64,000 bases of DNA, taken from contig NC_083696.1 in assembly GCF_033118175.1 (NCBI RefSeq), positions 38,301,001 through 38,365,000 on the forward strand. The letters are read 5' to 3'. Numbering within the stretch: the first letter of the stretch is position 1; each line of letters begins with the position of its first letter. Origin of the DNA: Dama dama (taxonomy: Eukaryota; Chordata; Mammalia; Artiodactyla; Cervidae). Shown here in pieces: positions 1 to 11,800 of this stretch. The translations under genes were made by a program, and so were the position numbers. The notes under the pieces were generated by a model. It made no database searches, was not told the origin of the DNA, and saw nothing but the letters and a program-made list of their open reading frames with translations.

Positions 1-301
1 TTGCCACCTCCTGCCCTCCAACCCTCCCTCTCTCTTACCTCTTCTAATCATTCTATCTAATCACTCTGCCACTTGAATCATTCTGCCTCATCACATCATT
101 TGTGCTAAGTTTCAGACAACAGGGAGTAAAGTTCTTCAACCCAGAAATGATCTGAAACCAATCTAGTCTGTGAGTCCAGTTAACATTCTTCTATCTACTG
201 ACCTGGCCAACCTGCTCCACAACAGGGCCCTCACAGGACACAGGCCATCTTGGTCTTCACTGATACTGTGCTTCGTTTTTTGCTTTTTAAATTAAAAAAA
301 A

Positions 302-411
302 ACTTTTGGCCATGCTGTGAGGCATGTGAGATCCTAGTTCCCCAATCAGGGATCAAACACACCTGCATCAGAAGCTCGGAGTCTTAACTGCTGAATCTCC
401 AGGGGAGTCCC
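302..411 (-). repeat. CHR-type tRNA-derived SINE
   Basis: Read on the minus strand it has the family's landmarks: ggactccc near the start, a B-box-like tttgatccctgattggggaa, and the gcctcacagcatggcc tail before an A-rich end. Confidence 0.75.
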
Positions 412-1019
412 TGATTCGTGCTTGTTTAAGTAAGGTACCCTGCTTGTCTATCAACTGAAAAGTTGGTTTTTCTCCAAAGTAGAAATCAGAAGGCTCAAGT
501 CTCAAGAAACACAAACGAACCGAAACTAGTCCAAGTGCACTTATGCTGGGGGGCCATCTTACCGCCAACTGGTCAAGAGTAGGGATAGTTTGAACTTGAA
601 ATTTTATACAAATGCTCAAATATACATGCATATACATATTAGTCTCCTCCATTCTTCTATAACCTATATGGTACTTACAGAATGTGAACTCCTCTGAAAA
701 TTATTCAGAGGGTTCCTGCTAATTCTCAATTCATCCATTCTGCAGAACTGGAAAAGAACTTTATCTGCAACTAAGTCCATGAAGTATCTCAAAATGAACA
801 TGTGCAAAACAGAACTCACTTGATTTTCCTGCTCATCTTTAAATAGTCCACATCTTGGCAAGTAGCACACCAAACCTAGAAGTTATCTACAATTCTTCTC
901 TCTCACTCTCCCACCGATTCTAACAGCAAGTCCTATGATCTCTTATCCCTCAATCAGTCCACTCTCTGCCTCTCACAGGAGACAGACCCACCGGATCTCA
1001 CCTTTGAACCATAACAGCC

Positions 1020-1132
1020 TACTGGAGGGAGGGTCAAGAGGGAGGGGATATATGTATACATTACAGCTGATTCACATTGTTGAAACTAACACAACACTAT
1101 AAAACAATTACCCTCAAAAAAAAAAAAAAAAG
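1020..1132 (+). repeat. L1 3' end fragment with poly(A)
   Basis: It carries the ruminant L1 tail landmarks (gggatatatgtatacatt, gctgattcacattgttg, aacacaacactataaa) and ends in a run of 15 A. Confidence 0.75.
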
Positions 1133-1238
1133 ACTAAAACTTAAAACACAACAAAAACCAGCCTATTGAGAGGTCACCCAGGTATCACTCTTAACCCCTG
1201 GCAATCCATTTTCCACCTAAGAGATGAGATGATCTTGT

Positions 1239-1321
1239 ATTGGGTTGGCCAAAAAGTCAGTTCAAGTTTTTCCACAGCATCCTACAGAAAATACTAAACG
1301 AACTTTTTGGCCAACTCTGTA
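1239..1321. mobile_element. Mariner-type miniature element (about 80 bp)
   Basis: It starts tattgggttggccaaaaagt and ends aactttttggccaactctgta, forming inverted termini with a TA border. This is a nonautonomous mariner-like element with no coding capacity. Confidence 0.8.
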
Positions 1322-1339
1322 AAATGTAAGCCAGATATC

Positions 1340-1840
1340 ACTACCTCTCTAATTGAAACCCTTCAGTGGTTTCCCACGACACCTGGCATGAAATCTGAAC
1401 TCCTTCCAATGACCAAGAAGGTCTTCATCGTGCATCACTGTCTGTGAGGCTCCATCCTCCCACTGTGGATCTCTGTGCTCCGGCAACAGTGGCTTCTCCC
1501 GATTCCTCCCACAGGTCACTCGGTGACCCCGCAGGATGCTAGCCATAGCTGTTCCTGCTCCCCACACGTCTCTTACCTGAGACTTTCAGAGGCTGGCTCC
1601 TCGTCTTTCAGTCTCAACTCAAATGACAGCCACAGGAGAAGTCTCTCCCACCAGCCCAGCTCAAGGAGCCGTCCCAGGTCACTCTCACATCAATGCCTTC
1701 CCTCCTAGCTTTTATCCATCTGAGATGATCTTGGGGGTTTCTTCATTATCTGACTCCCTAACCTTGATGTAACCCACAAGCATCACTGGAGCATGAACCT
1801 TATCTCACCTCTGCTAGAACCCCAACACCCAGAGCACCCT
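1340..1840 (+). repeat. Probable old L2-type LINE fragment
   Basis: The runs aacccttcagtggtttccca and tgaactccttccaatgacca are typical of diverged L2 sequence. The copy is old and its boundaries are uncertain. Confidence 0.45.
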
Positions 1841-1870
1841 ACGTTTGTGACTTAAAAAAGGAACTATGGC

Positions 1871-2028
1871 CTTCTCTCAGAGTGCAATGGTTAAGACTTC
1901 ACCCTCCAACACTCGGGGTATGAGTTCCATCGCTGGTCAGGGAGCTAAGATTCCACATGCCCTGAGGCCAAAAACCAAAACATAAAACAGAAGCATATTG
2001 CAACAAATTCAATAGAGACCAAAAAAAA
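1871..2028 (+). repeat. CHR-type tRNA-derived SINE
   Basis: It has gcaatggttaagacttcacc, the B-box-like gagttccatcgctggtcagg and gctaagattccacatgccct, ending in an A-rich tail. Confidence 0.7.
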
Positions 2029-2377
2029 CTGTTAATTAAAAAGGGACTAACATGAGATTGCAGGATTAAAACCAACCTTCTCAGTGTCCAATTGCATCTA
2101 TAAAATCCAAGCGATCGAAAACAAGATTCTGTAAAGCAATTATCCTTCAATAAAAAATATAAACTAAAAAAAAATCCAAGCGATTGGAGAATATAGATTG
2201 CCAGACTCTCTGTCCCAGCTTAAGCTCTTCTTTAGAATGAGAAAACATCAGGGGAAGAAATAATCATAAACAGGCCATACGGGCCTAAGTTCAACACAGT
2301 CACTCTCTCAGTTTCATGGGTGAACTAACTTGGCTTTTCCACTGTTATCATGCAATCTGACATTGAAAATGACGAAC

Positions 2378-2845
2378 ACAATGTCGTTGTTCAGTCACTT
2401 GGTCGCGTCCAACTCTTTGTGACCCCATGGACTGCAGCATGCCAGGGTTCCCTGTCCTTCATCCCCCAGAGCTTGCTCAAACTCATGTCCATTGAGCCAG
2501 CAATGCCATCCAACCATCTCATCCTCTGTCATCCCCTTCTCCTCTGGCCTTCAGTCTTTCCCATCATCAGCGTCTTTTCTAATGAGTTGGCTCTTCACAT
2601 CAGGTGGCCAAAGTATTGGAGCTTCATCATCAGCCCTTCCAATGAATATTCAGAACTGACTTCCTTTAGGACTGACTGATTTGACCTCCTTGTAGTCCAA
2701 GGGACTCTCAAGAGTCTTCTCCAACACCACAGTTTGAAAGTATTGATTCTTCGGCACTCAGCCTTCTTTACGGTCCAACTATCACACCCATACATACTAC
2801 TGGAAAAATCATAGCTTTGACTAGACGGACCTTTGTTGGCAAAGT
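2378..2845 (-). mobile_element. BovB LINE 3' fragment
   Basis: On the minus strand it codes for the C-terminal BovB reading frame (YGCDSWTVKKAECRRI, LWCWRRLLRVPWTTRRSNQ) and then the 3' UTR ending in ttgttcagtcac-type sequence. It is 5' truncated. Confidence 0.85.
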
Positions 2846-4395
2846 TAAGAGAGAAAGAACACAATGGGCTGGATGCAATGAAATGTTATGAAGGGTAAAA
2901 GAGTCAGTGGATCATTAATGGAAATGATTTTTTAAAATTTCATCAATTAAGGTTTTCTTTTTATGTTTTTATGAGGATTCTTATTGCTGGGCAACAGGGT
3001 TTGGTTTGCTATACAATCGTTTAGGTAAGGGAAAGTTTCCTCAGTAGGACATCCTAACCAAATATGTGGAAATTCAGCATTAATTATGAAATACAAATAC
3101 CAAACAATAAAAGACCATCTGCAAAGACTAACTGAGGGTGAGTATATACCCTGTACTAAGGCAACACTGCTAAATTCTGCTAGGGAAGAGAGAGCTGTCA
3201 TTTGTCCAGCTCAACTTTTACGTCATTAAACATGTTTATAAACCATAAAAATGTACAAATTCTCTGTAGAAACTTTAAAAATGCAGATAAAAAATAAACC
3301 TACTTAAAGTCCTCTTTACTACAGTTTTACTCCTATTAAAATTTTAGCATATTATGCATCCAGTCCTAAATTATTTTTGAAATTGTGATATTATGTTTTC
3401 TACCTTAGTTTTGAACCTATCAGGGTTATCTTCCCTCATCCAAATACCCTACATTTGAAAGGCCGCAATATACATACTGTAACATTCATCTTTGTTCATC
3501 CTTGATGGATTTCTTTTCATTAGATAAATTTTTAGATAGTTTATCACTGGACAAGTGTGATATCTTCCTCTGCTTTGCGTGTATATGTTTGATTTTTATT
3601 CACAGTGCCCAATTTCCATCCTTAAAGAGTTTATATTCCTAACAGCATTAAAACACATGGCTAAATTTGTCCACTCTTACCAAAGGATAAAGATTTTTCA
3701 CCTTTTCAAATGTAGAGGTAAAGATGGTGTATTACGTTTTAACAGTATAAATTTTTTAAAAAATTTAACTGACCATTTGTTTTCTTTTGTAAGTTATATA
3801 TTTGGTTTGTATTGTATAAGGATATTTATCATTCTGTAGTTGATTTTTAAGAGCCTTTAATCAGTAAATCTATTGACCTTTGAGCTTTACTATAAGTTAT
3901 AAGTTTTTTTCCGTGTTGTTTGCCTTTAATTTTGTTTATGATTTTCAAAAAAGACAATGGTTAAAAAAAATACACATGCTCAAATCACAGGCTTGAAACC
4001 CTCTCACTTGCAGCTTTATGCCTATTAACATTTTAGTATGTTACTTATAGTTGCCAAAGTAAAAATCTGCCTTAGATAAATAACAGTTTGGAAATCCAGT
4101 AGCGATGGCAATGGGGTTGTGGGCATTCCCAGAAAGGTTATTTTTTTCATTTTTGATTTCTATTGTTTTTGATGGAGCAGTTATCCTAGGAATTCAAATT
4201 GGGAATTATCATATTTTTAGTGCTTAGTTTCACCAGGTACCTCAGCTTGAAGTCAGCAAAGAAACACAAACCTCAGAAACAAATCCTCCAAATGACTGCC
4301 ACTATTTCCATCTACTTCCAACAATAATTCATGATCCTAGATTTGCACATCCAATATCATCATGAAGCCCCTTGCTATTTTAAATATAGTCTTGC

Positions 4396-4598
4396 TACTT
4401 CCCTGGTGGCTCAGACGGTAAAGTGTCTGCCTACAATGCAGGAGACCCAGGTTCGATCCCTGGGTTGGGAAGATCCTCTGGAGAAGGAAATGACAACTCA
4501 CTCCAGTACTCTTGCCTGGAAAAATCCCATGGACGGAGGAGCATGGTAGGCTACAGTCCATGGGATCGCAAAGAGTTGGACATGACTGAGCAACTTCT
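4396..4598 (+). repeat. Bov-tA SINE
   Basis: It has the tRNA-like head (ccctggtggctcagacggta, ggttcgatccctgggttggg) followed by the Bov-A part (ctccagtactcttgcctgga) and the end gacatgactgagcaactt. Confidence 0.9.
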
Positions 4599-4782
4599 TT
4601 TTCTTTCTTGCCACAGGAACCTGACTTCCTAGACTTTTGTCACCAACAAAGGCTCTCATTTAGGTTGCACTTTGTAGCCACCTGCATCCCTCAGTCCAAC
4701 TGCCACTACTGCCTTAGAAATTCTGCTGACCCAAAAGGACTCGGCGTGAACCTTCTTTAAAGGTTGCACAGTCCACCCTTAG

Positions 4783-4986
4783 GTTTCCCTGGTGGCTCAG
4801 TGGTAAAGAAAATGCCAGCATGCAGGAGACACGGGTTCGATCCCTGGGTCGGAAAGATCCCCTGGAGATGAAAAGGCAATCCACTCCACTGTTTTTGCCT
4901 GGGAAATCCCGTGGACATAGAAGCCTGGTGGGTTGCAGTCCATAGGGTTGCCAAGAGTCAGACAAGACTGGGCAACTAAACAACAG
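4783..4986 (+). repeat. Bov-tA SINE
   Basis: It has the same layout as the copy 190 bases upstream, with head ttccctggtggctcagtggt and B box gggttcgatccctgggtcgg. Both are in the same orientation. Confidence 0.9.
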
Positions 4987-5541
4987 ATCTACTCTCATCT
5001 TCAGCTCTAGAGTTCTGAAATTTGACAGTTCCATGATCCAAAAGCTCACAGAGCTGAACATGTACACAAGGAATAAGAAAAAAATACTGTCAGAGAGGGT
5101 GGAGAGCATCCGCATCTTATTACCATCACCATTACCTCAGGTAGAGTACTCTAGATTGGATGATGAACCTAAACAAGTACTTCAAGGCTTTCAAAGCCGC
5201 AAAAAGCAATTCCGTCTTGCTGGAATCATCTGCATGTGCCACGTAAAAGTTCAGTACCTTGGAGAGTTTCCTGAAAAGGATGAGAAAGAGAAAAGCGTCA
5301 ATGGGGCAGAGTGGTATTCTGGGGCCTAAGGTACACTATACAAAAGGGAACTTGGCTTCCTGGGGAAGTAGAAGTCATAACTATAGTAATTATTTCTTCT
5401 ATAAATTTCCTCTTCACTGCAGTCTAGGCTTAGAGCTTCCCTTCTGCTTACAAACAAGGGACAGTTTCTTTTCCTTTGCAGGATTCTTTTTAAAAGGATG
5501 AAGAAAAAGAGCTGAAGAGATGCGAACTGTGAGAGCATTTT

Positions 5542-5837
5542 TTTTTAAATTAATTAATTTATTTATTTTTCATTTATTTTTATTAGTTGGAGGCCAACAA
5601 TTTCACAACATTGCAGTGGGTTTTGTCATACATTGACATGAGTCAGCCATGGAGTTACATGTATTCCCCATCCCGATCTCCCCTCCCACCTCCCTCTCCA
5701 CCTGATGCCTCTGGGTCTTCCCAGTGCACCAGGCCCGAGCACTTATCTCATGCATCCCACCTGGGCTGGTAATCTGTTTCACTATAGATAATGTTCATGC
5801 TGTTCTCTCGAAACATCCCACCCTTGCCTTTTTCCAC
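5542..5837 (-). mobile_element. 5'-truncated L1 insertion with 16-bp target-site duplication
   Basis: This is the L1 3' end in minus orientation: poly(T)-rich start, ttattagttggaggccaaca, then the 3' UTR. It is flanked by perfect copies of actgtgagagcatttt at 5526-5541 and 5838-5853. About 296 bases were inserted. Confidence 0.9.
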
Positions 5838-5874
5838 ACTGTGAGAGCATTTTAATCTCTAGTATGCTATACAG

Positions 5875-6083
5875 GGGCTTCCCAGGTGGCGCAGTGGTAA
5901 AGAATCCGCCTGCCAATGTAGGAGACATGGGTTCGATCCTTGGGTCATGAATATCCCCTGGAGGAGGAAATGGCAACCTACTCCAGTATTCTTGTCTGGG
6001 AAATCCCATGGACAGAGGAACCTGGCAGGCTACAGTCCATGGGGTCGCAAAGACTTGGACATGACTTACTGACTAAAACAATA
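5875..6083 (+). repeat. Bov-tA SINE
   Basis: It has ggcttcccaggtggcgcagt, gggttcgatccttgggtcat and the Bov-A part through ggacatgacttactgact. Confidence 0.9.
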
Positions 6084-6534
6084 ACATGTTATGCTGACTT
6101 TTTCAAATGTTCCTGTAAGGACGGACTTGTCTGCATAAGTAGTCCCCTTAAAAGAAATCTAATTCCCTCCAATCTGCCCCAACTTTTTAGAATCCCTAAA
6201 TTGGAGCCAGATGAAAATTTTACTGTATGGGAAGAAGAGCAGCCCAGAGTTCTGAGCAGCTGAACAGATAAAACTGCTCTGGGATTGCTCTTTATGCTTT
6301 TCTAGAGCCTTTGGACTAGGCATTGTTTTAATCTTGGGCCATCTCACATTTTTGAGGGCACTGAAATTTTGAACTTTTCTTCTAGCAATCTTTTTGAGTT
6401 TTCCCAGTATTAAGAAAAATTCATAGGAATCATGTAGAATTGATCAATTATTGCAAATCAACTCAGATTACCAGAAGCACACCACTTGGAGCCCTGCACT
6501 TGGCTCTGTGTAACAAAGATTCAAAGATAGGATT

Positions 6535-7345
6535 CTGTCTTTTTCTTTTTTTGAGTATAGTTGACTTAAAATGTTGTGTTAGTTCAAGGTATATAGCAGT
6601 GCATCAGTTACACATATACATACACCCACTCTGGTTTTAATGTTTCTCCCATACAGGCCATTACAGAATCCTGAGTGGAGTTTCCTGTACTATACAGTGG
6701 GTCTTATTGTTAATAGTTCTCTATTTTATACATGGTAGTGTATATGTAGTGTGTGTATGTCAATCTTCCTGTTTATCCCTCTACCCTGTATCCCCTGGTA
6801 ACCGTAAGTTTGTTTTCTCCATCTGTGACTCTACTTCTGCTCTGTAAATAAGTTCGTTTGTACTATTTGTTCATCACGTTGCCAAGGGTCCATATAGTCA
6901 AAGCTATGGTTTTTCCAGAGTTGGACCACAAAGAAGACTGAATGCCAAAAAATTAATGCTTTTGAATTGTGGTGCTGGAGAAGACTCTTGAGAGTTCCTT
7001 GAACTGAAAGGAGTTCAACCAAGTCAATCCTAAAGGAAATCAACCCTGAATATTCAATGGAAGGACTGATGCTGAAGCTCCAATACTCTGGCCATTTGAT
7101 GCAAAGAGTTGACTCATTGGAAAAGACCCTGATACTGGAAAAGACCGAAGGCAGGAGAAGGGGGTGACAGAGGATGAGATGGTTGATTGGCATCATTGAC
7201 TCGATGGACATGGGTTTGAGCAAACTCCAGGAGATAGCCAAGGACAGGGAACCCTGGCGTGCTACAGTCCATGAGGTCGCAAAGAGCCAGACACGACTGA
7301 GCGACTGAACAACAACTTTTTTTTAAGATTCCACAAATAAGCACG
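6535..7345 (-). repeat. L1 3' UTR fragment, split by a BovB
   Basis: Minus-strand L1 3' sequence (tatagttgacttaaaatgtt, gtggagtttcctgtactata) runs to about 6887. A BovB copy follows. The L1 resumes at about 7317 with ttaagattccacaaataagc. The BovB is therefore younger. Confidence 0.7.
6888..7316 (+). mobile_element. BovB LINE 3' fragment inside an L1
   Basis: It has aaagctatggtttttccaga, ggtgctggagaagactcttg and a 3' end of acacgactgagcgactgaac. The plus strand is the BovB coding orientation. It is 5' truncated. Confidence 0.85.
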
Positions 7346-7926
7346 ATCATATGAAGGATTTTGTCTGTTGTGGCTACTGCCTTGGAAATTCAGGCTACTG
7401 GGTGTAAAGAGCTGCCTCACTGGTTTATCTGCTGCTTCCCTGAACCTAGTGGGCATTATATCCATTGTGTTAACTGCTGATTAAGCTACATTGACACGTC
7501 TTTAATGTCACGTATGTTTTATTACATTTCTGAACCATTATGCAAATAAAACCGAGAACTTTCTTGTTTAGTTCAGAAAAAGACGCATGGGATCAAAGGT
7601 CTGAGTGACAGAGCCGGTCAGCAGGTAGCCTGACAGATCGGCTGGCAACAGTTGGCACAATCAGGCATAAGCCACTGTCGAGACATCCCTGCCACCTCAG
7701 CTACACTCCTGTCACTATCGTGCTGCTCTGAACAAAAACCAGAATGCAAGGGGCTGGGGGACAGGCCACACTGGGCTGAGCTGGGCTCTGCAAGGCAAAG
7801 CTCAGAGGAAACATGAGTCAGGTCTCATACTCCAAAGACAGAAAGAAGGCTTCACCCTGGGAAAGGTGGGGACCACTCCCTCTTATGCAAAAGAAAGAAA
7901 ACTCAACCTTCTTCTATCCTCTGAGC

Positions 7927-8276
7927 CAGTGGTCCCCAACTTTTCTGGCACCAGGGACGAGTTTGGTGGAGGACAATTTTTCTGCAGACCAGGGGAACAG
8001 AAAACAGTTTTCAGGGTGATTCTCATAAGGAGTTCATAGTCTAGATCCCTTGCAAGCACAGTTCACAGGAGGGGTCACTCCTATGAGAATCTAATGACAA
8101 CACTGATCTGATAGGAGGCAGAGCTCAAGCGGTGATGTGAGGGATGGGAAGTGGCTGTAAATACAGATGAAGCTTCCTTCACGTGATCACCAGTCACTCA
8201 CCGCCTGCTGTGGGAGCTGGTTCCTATTAGGTCACTGACTGGTATCAGCCCATGACCTGGGAGTAGGGGACCCCTG
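7927..8276. mobile_element. hAT-type DNA transposon with 8-bp target-site duplication
   Basis: It starts cagtggtccccaacttttct and ends gtaggggacccctg, giving inverted termini. Flanks ctctgagc (7919-7926) and ctctaagc (8277-8284) form an 8-bp duplication with one mismatch, as expected for hAT. It is nonautonomous, with no transposase frame. Confidence 0.85.
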
Positions 8277-8735
8277 CTCTAAGCAATGACTTCTACAAAG
8301 CATTTGCTGTGTAGAGTTGAGGGCATGACCTACAGTTCTACCACATGTGGTCCTCCTTCACCTTCTGATTGATCCCATTGGCACCTCTGGCTGAACCCAC
8401 TGACCACCCCCCCTCCTAAGATCTTGGGTAGGGTCCTGTGTCCTGGATCATGCTCCTAATAACTTCAACTCCTCACCTATAGATGCTCTGGATTCTTAAG
8501 GAAGTACAGCCTTATCTCTTCCATAACTTCCCAGAAATGAGGGCCTGAATATAATCCTTTTTCCATAGTTGGAATTGCTGGATGGTTCCCACTTTCCACC
8601 AGGAAGTTTAGGACAAAGTTCTGCACTTCAGAGGTGCAGGTCCTCAGCTCACGGCCTTCTGGTTTCTCAACAACCCAGCCCCTGGAGCACAAATCGACAA
8701 CCCAACCACAGACCCTTCCCGGGCCTGGTACTCAC

Positions 8736-8836
8736 ACGTAGGCCAGCGTGGCGCTGAAGTGCTTGTAAATGTAGGTCTCAAGAACAGGGTTGAAATGCTG
8801 GAACTTGATGTCTCCTATCAGTGAAATAATAAACAC
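8736..8836 (-). CDS. DOCK5: DOCK5 window exon 15 (last coding exon in window)
   Basis: The exon has 101 bases: 33 codons (VFIISLIGDIKFQHFNPVLE at the start, HFSATLAY at the end) plus GT of a split valine. The acceptor is ggcag and the donor gtgagt. The motif FQHFNPVLETYIYKHFSATL distinguishes DOCK5 from DOCK1, which I recall with YIKKHF. No further DOCK5 exon was found between 8735 and 1. Confidence 0.97.
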
Positions 8837-11800
8837 CTGCCAAAGGTGAAAAATATAAATAACAGTACAGCACAAACCCTGGCATTCAGTCAACAAGCTG
8901 GGTCTCAATGTATGGGGTCCTCTTTTCCTTCTTGACTATTTTGGCAGCGTCCCCAACATTACTATTCCAGAGCTGAAGAGAAATCTCAGGTTTCTTTTTA
9001 CTTAACACGAACAAAGAAACCATGAAGTATCAGGCACTGTGCTAAATGCTGGGAGGAAGACAATACAATCCAGCACCCCTGGTCTGAGAGCTGACCGCCA
9101 GAGACAGAGGGCAGGACACAGGTAAACACGTCAGGGAAGAAAGTGGGGAGGGGTTCCCTGGAGGAATAATAGATACTATCCCAAGGATAGAACTAATGAA
9201 ATACTGAAGGATGTCTCTCTCCTCAGCGTAATTCAGGTGCCTCTAAAACCTGAACTTCACCAGACTTCTGGGTCTCAATTTTCTGCTCAGATGTTAACTC
9301 TTATCAGGTCACATCTTATCACTACCAGACACATAACCAACAAATAACCACTTGGCACCTACCTATGATGCACGCATGCATGCTTAGTCACTCTGCCATT
9401 TCTGACTCTCTCCCACCCTATGGACTGCAGCCCACCAGGCTCCTCTGTCCATATTTCCCAAGCAAGAATACTGGAGTGGGTTGCCATTTCTTTCTCCAGG
9501 GGATCTTCCCCATCCAGGGATGAAATCTAGGTCTCTGGCACCTCCTGCATTGCAAGCCGTTACTTTACCACTGAGCCACCTGGGAAGCCCATGTTCTGGT
9601 TTAGGGCCAGACAATTTTAAATAGAGTAAAAGGGATTCCTATGTCAAATGTAGTAAAATACCTCATTTTCCCGAATGAGAAAGAAAAACCCTATCAAAAA
9701 GGAAGATTAAATAGGAATTGAAGAAAAAAGTCTTGACTGTGAGTCAATTGTATCTAGGTCCCACCTTGGTGGTCTAGTGGTTAAGAGTCCATCTTCCAAT
9801 GCAGGGGACACAGGTTCAATCCTGGGCTGGGGAACTAAGATCCCACATGCCATGGGGCAACTAAGCCTGAGCACTGCAGCTAGAGAGAAGTTCAAGCACT
9901 GCAACTAAGACCCATCACAGCCAAAACTAAATAAATAAGAATTTTAACTCTATTGTATCTAACATTACTTCTAGGAATGTTGCCTCAAGAATTCATCAGA
10001 GAGATGTATACAAATATTTATGCAGGAGGATATTGTCACCATTATTTATAATAGTGAACTATCGAAAACCACAAAGTTGTGAGAATGAATACTAGATTAA
10101 CATGTGTAACTGCTTACCAGTGCATCAAACACGAGGAAGTCATATGTTTCATCATCTGACATTTCCATCATGATGTTAAAAAGTGCATCTAGTGTATCTT
10201 GCAAAAACTGAAGATAAGAAAAACAGAGAGGTTATCTGGTGCTTTCAGTTTAGCTCCAGAGTGCAGAAATACGAGGAGAATTAGATTCCAAAAGAACAGG
10301 TTTAAAAATAGCATTTTCTTAACGACTGGCACACTTGCTTTCCAATGCAGACTAAGTGTTATGTTTACACTCATTGGGTTCATTTATGATACTGAACTAA
10401 GGATGCAGTAGCTGTAGTCTTATCTGTGAATGAATAAACATACCTTCACAATCTCTCCTCCATCCACCTCCATTAACTTCTTCAAGTTGTGTTTAATATT
10501 CTGAGGGCTCGAGCGCCAATTTAACAAGCCTAACAGGTCAACTGGGAAGAACAACCACAAACCATAAGCGTTAGACACAGATTTGCAGAGCAACCCACAC
10601 ACACTATTTCAGGACACAGTGACAGAGCTCTCCAGAGAGGATCATTGCTCCTACAGGGTGCTAGAACCTTACTCAGTCTTTTAATTTACTGTCTCTTACC
10701 TAAGTCAAAGAAAACCTTTTATTCATCTTCACAGAGGAAAAAAAGCCAACCACGAATGCACAAGAACCGAAAACAATTCCTGAACAGAACACACGCCTCT
10801 CACGTAAGACATCACAGTCTTACACATGAATCACTTACATCACCTGCCCACCTTTAATTTGCTGCACTGCTTCACTTGTCCCTTGTCTCTGTGTGTCTTG
10901 ATGGATGCAGAGGGGAAAATAAACTTACAAATGTACATTAACTCATTGAAATATCACATCCACACTGTAGAGATTTCATTGATTTTCTTAACTTAAAAAC
11001 TATTTTATATTGGAGTCTCATCGGTCTACAATGCTGGGTTAGTTTCAGGGGTACAGAGAAGTGATTTAGCTATAGTGAGTGAGTGCAAGTCACTCTGTAA
11101 CGTCCAGCTCACTGCAACCCCATGGACTACAGCCTGCCAGGCTCTTCTGTCAAGGGAATTTTCCAGGCAAGGATACTGGATGGGTAGCCATTCTTTTCTC
11201 CAGGGGATCTTCCCTGGGTCTCCCAGGAATCAAACTCAGGTCTCCTGCTTTGCAGGCAGATTCTTTACCATTTCTGAACTGCCAGGGAAGCCTGATTTAA
11301 TTATAAGAATATATAATATGTATATGTAAAAAGAATATATAAATACATATGTTCTTTCTCAGATTCTATTTCCCATACAGTTTATTACAGAGAATTATTA
11401 TAATATATAAGAATAAATAAGAATTATTTAAGAATATATATGTATAATCAGTTCAGTTGCTCAGTCGTGTCTGACTCTTCGCGACCCCATGAATTGCAGC
11501 ATGCCAGGCCTCCCTGTCCATCACCAACTCCCGGAGTCTACCCAAACTCATGTGCATCTAGTCAGTCATACCATCCAACCATCTCATCCTCTGGTGCCCC
11601 CTTCTCCTCCTGCCCCCAATCCCTCCCAGGATCAGAGTCTTTTCCAATGAGTCAACTCTTCACATCAGGTGGCCTAAGTATTGGAGTTTCAGCCTCAGCA
11701 TCAGTCCTTCCAATGAACACCCAGGACTGATCTCCTTTAGGATGGACTGGTTGGATCTCCTTGCAGTCCAAGAGACTCTCAAGAGTCTTCTCCAACACCA

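Larger units (their letters stand above)
1..8735 (-). other. DOCK5: DOCK5 intron after window exon 15 (3' part outside)
   Basis: This is intron sequence filled by the repeats listed separately. In 1-301, 412-1020, 4987-5525, 6084-6534, 7346-7918 and 8285-8735 I see no gene, RNA or repeat I can name. Positions 1340-1840 look like an old L2-type LINE. Positions 2846-4395 are AT-rich and may include a decayed L1 3' UTR, but no landmark is clear. Confidence 0.8.
8837..10117 (-). other. DOCK5: DOCK5 intron between window exons 15 and 14
   Basis: Apart from the Bov-tA and CHR elements listed separately, 8837-9372 holds no coding sequence. Positions 9020-9150 contain a run (ggcactgtgctaaatgctgg) that resembles ancient MIR or L2-type repeats. 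Positions 9591-9746 and 9962-10117 show nothing recognisable. Confidence 0.75.

Noticed and set aside
5033..5329. Plus-strand open frame of 98 codons outside the clear repeats
   Set aside because: No recognisable domain, no start context or neighbouring exon, and the length is expected by chance in 64 kb of six frames.
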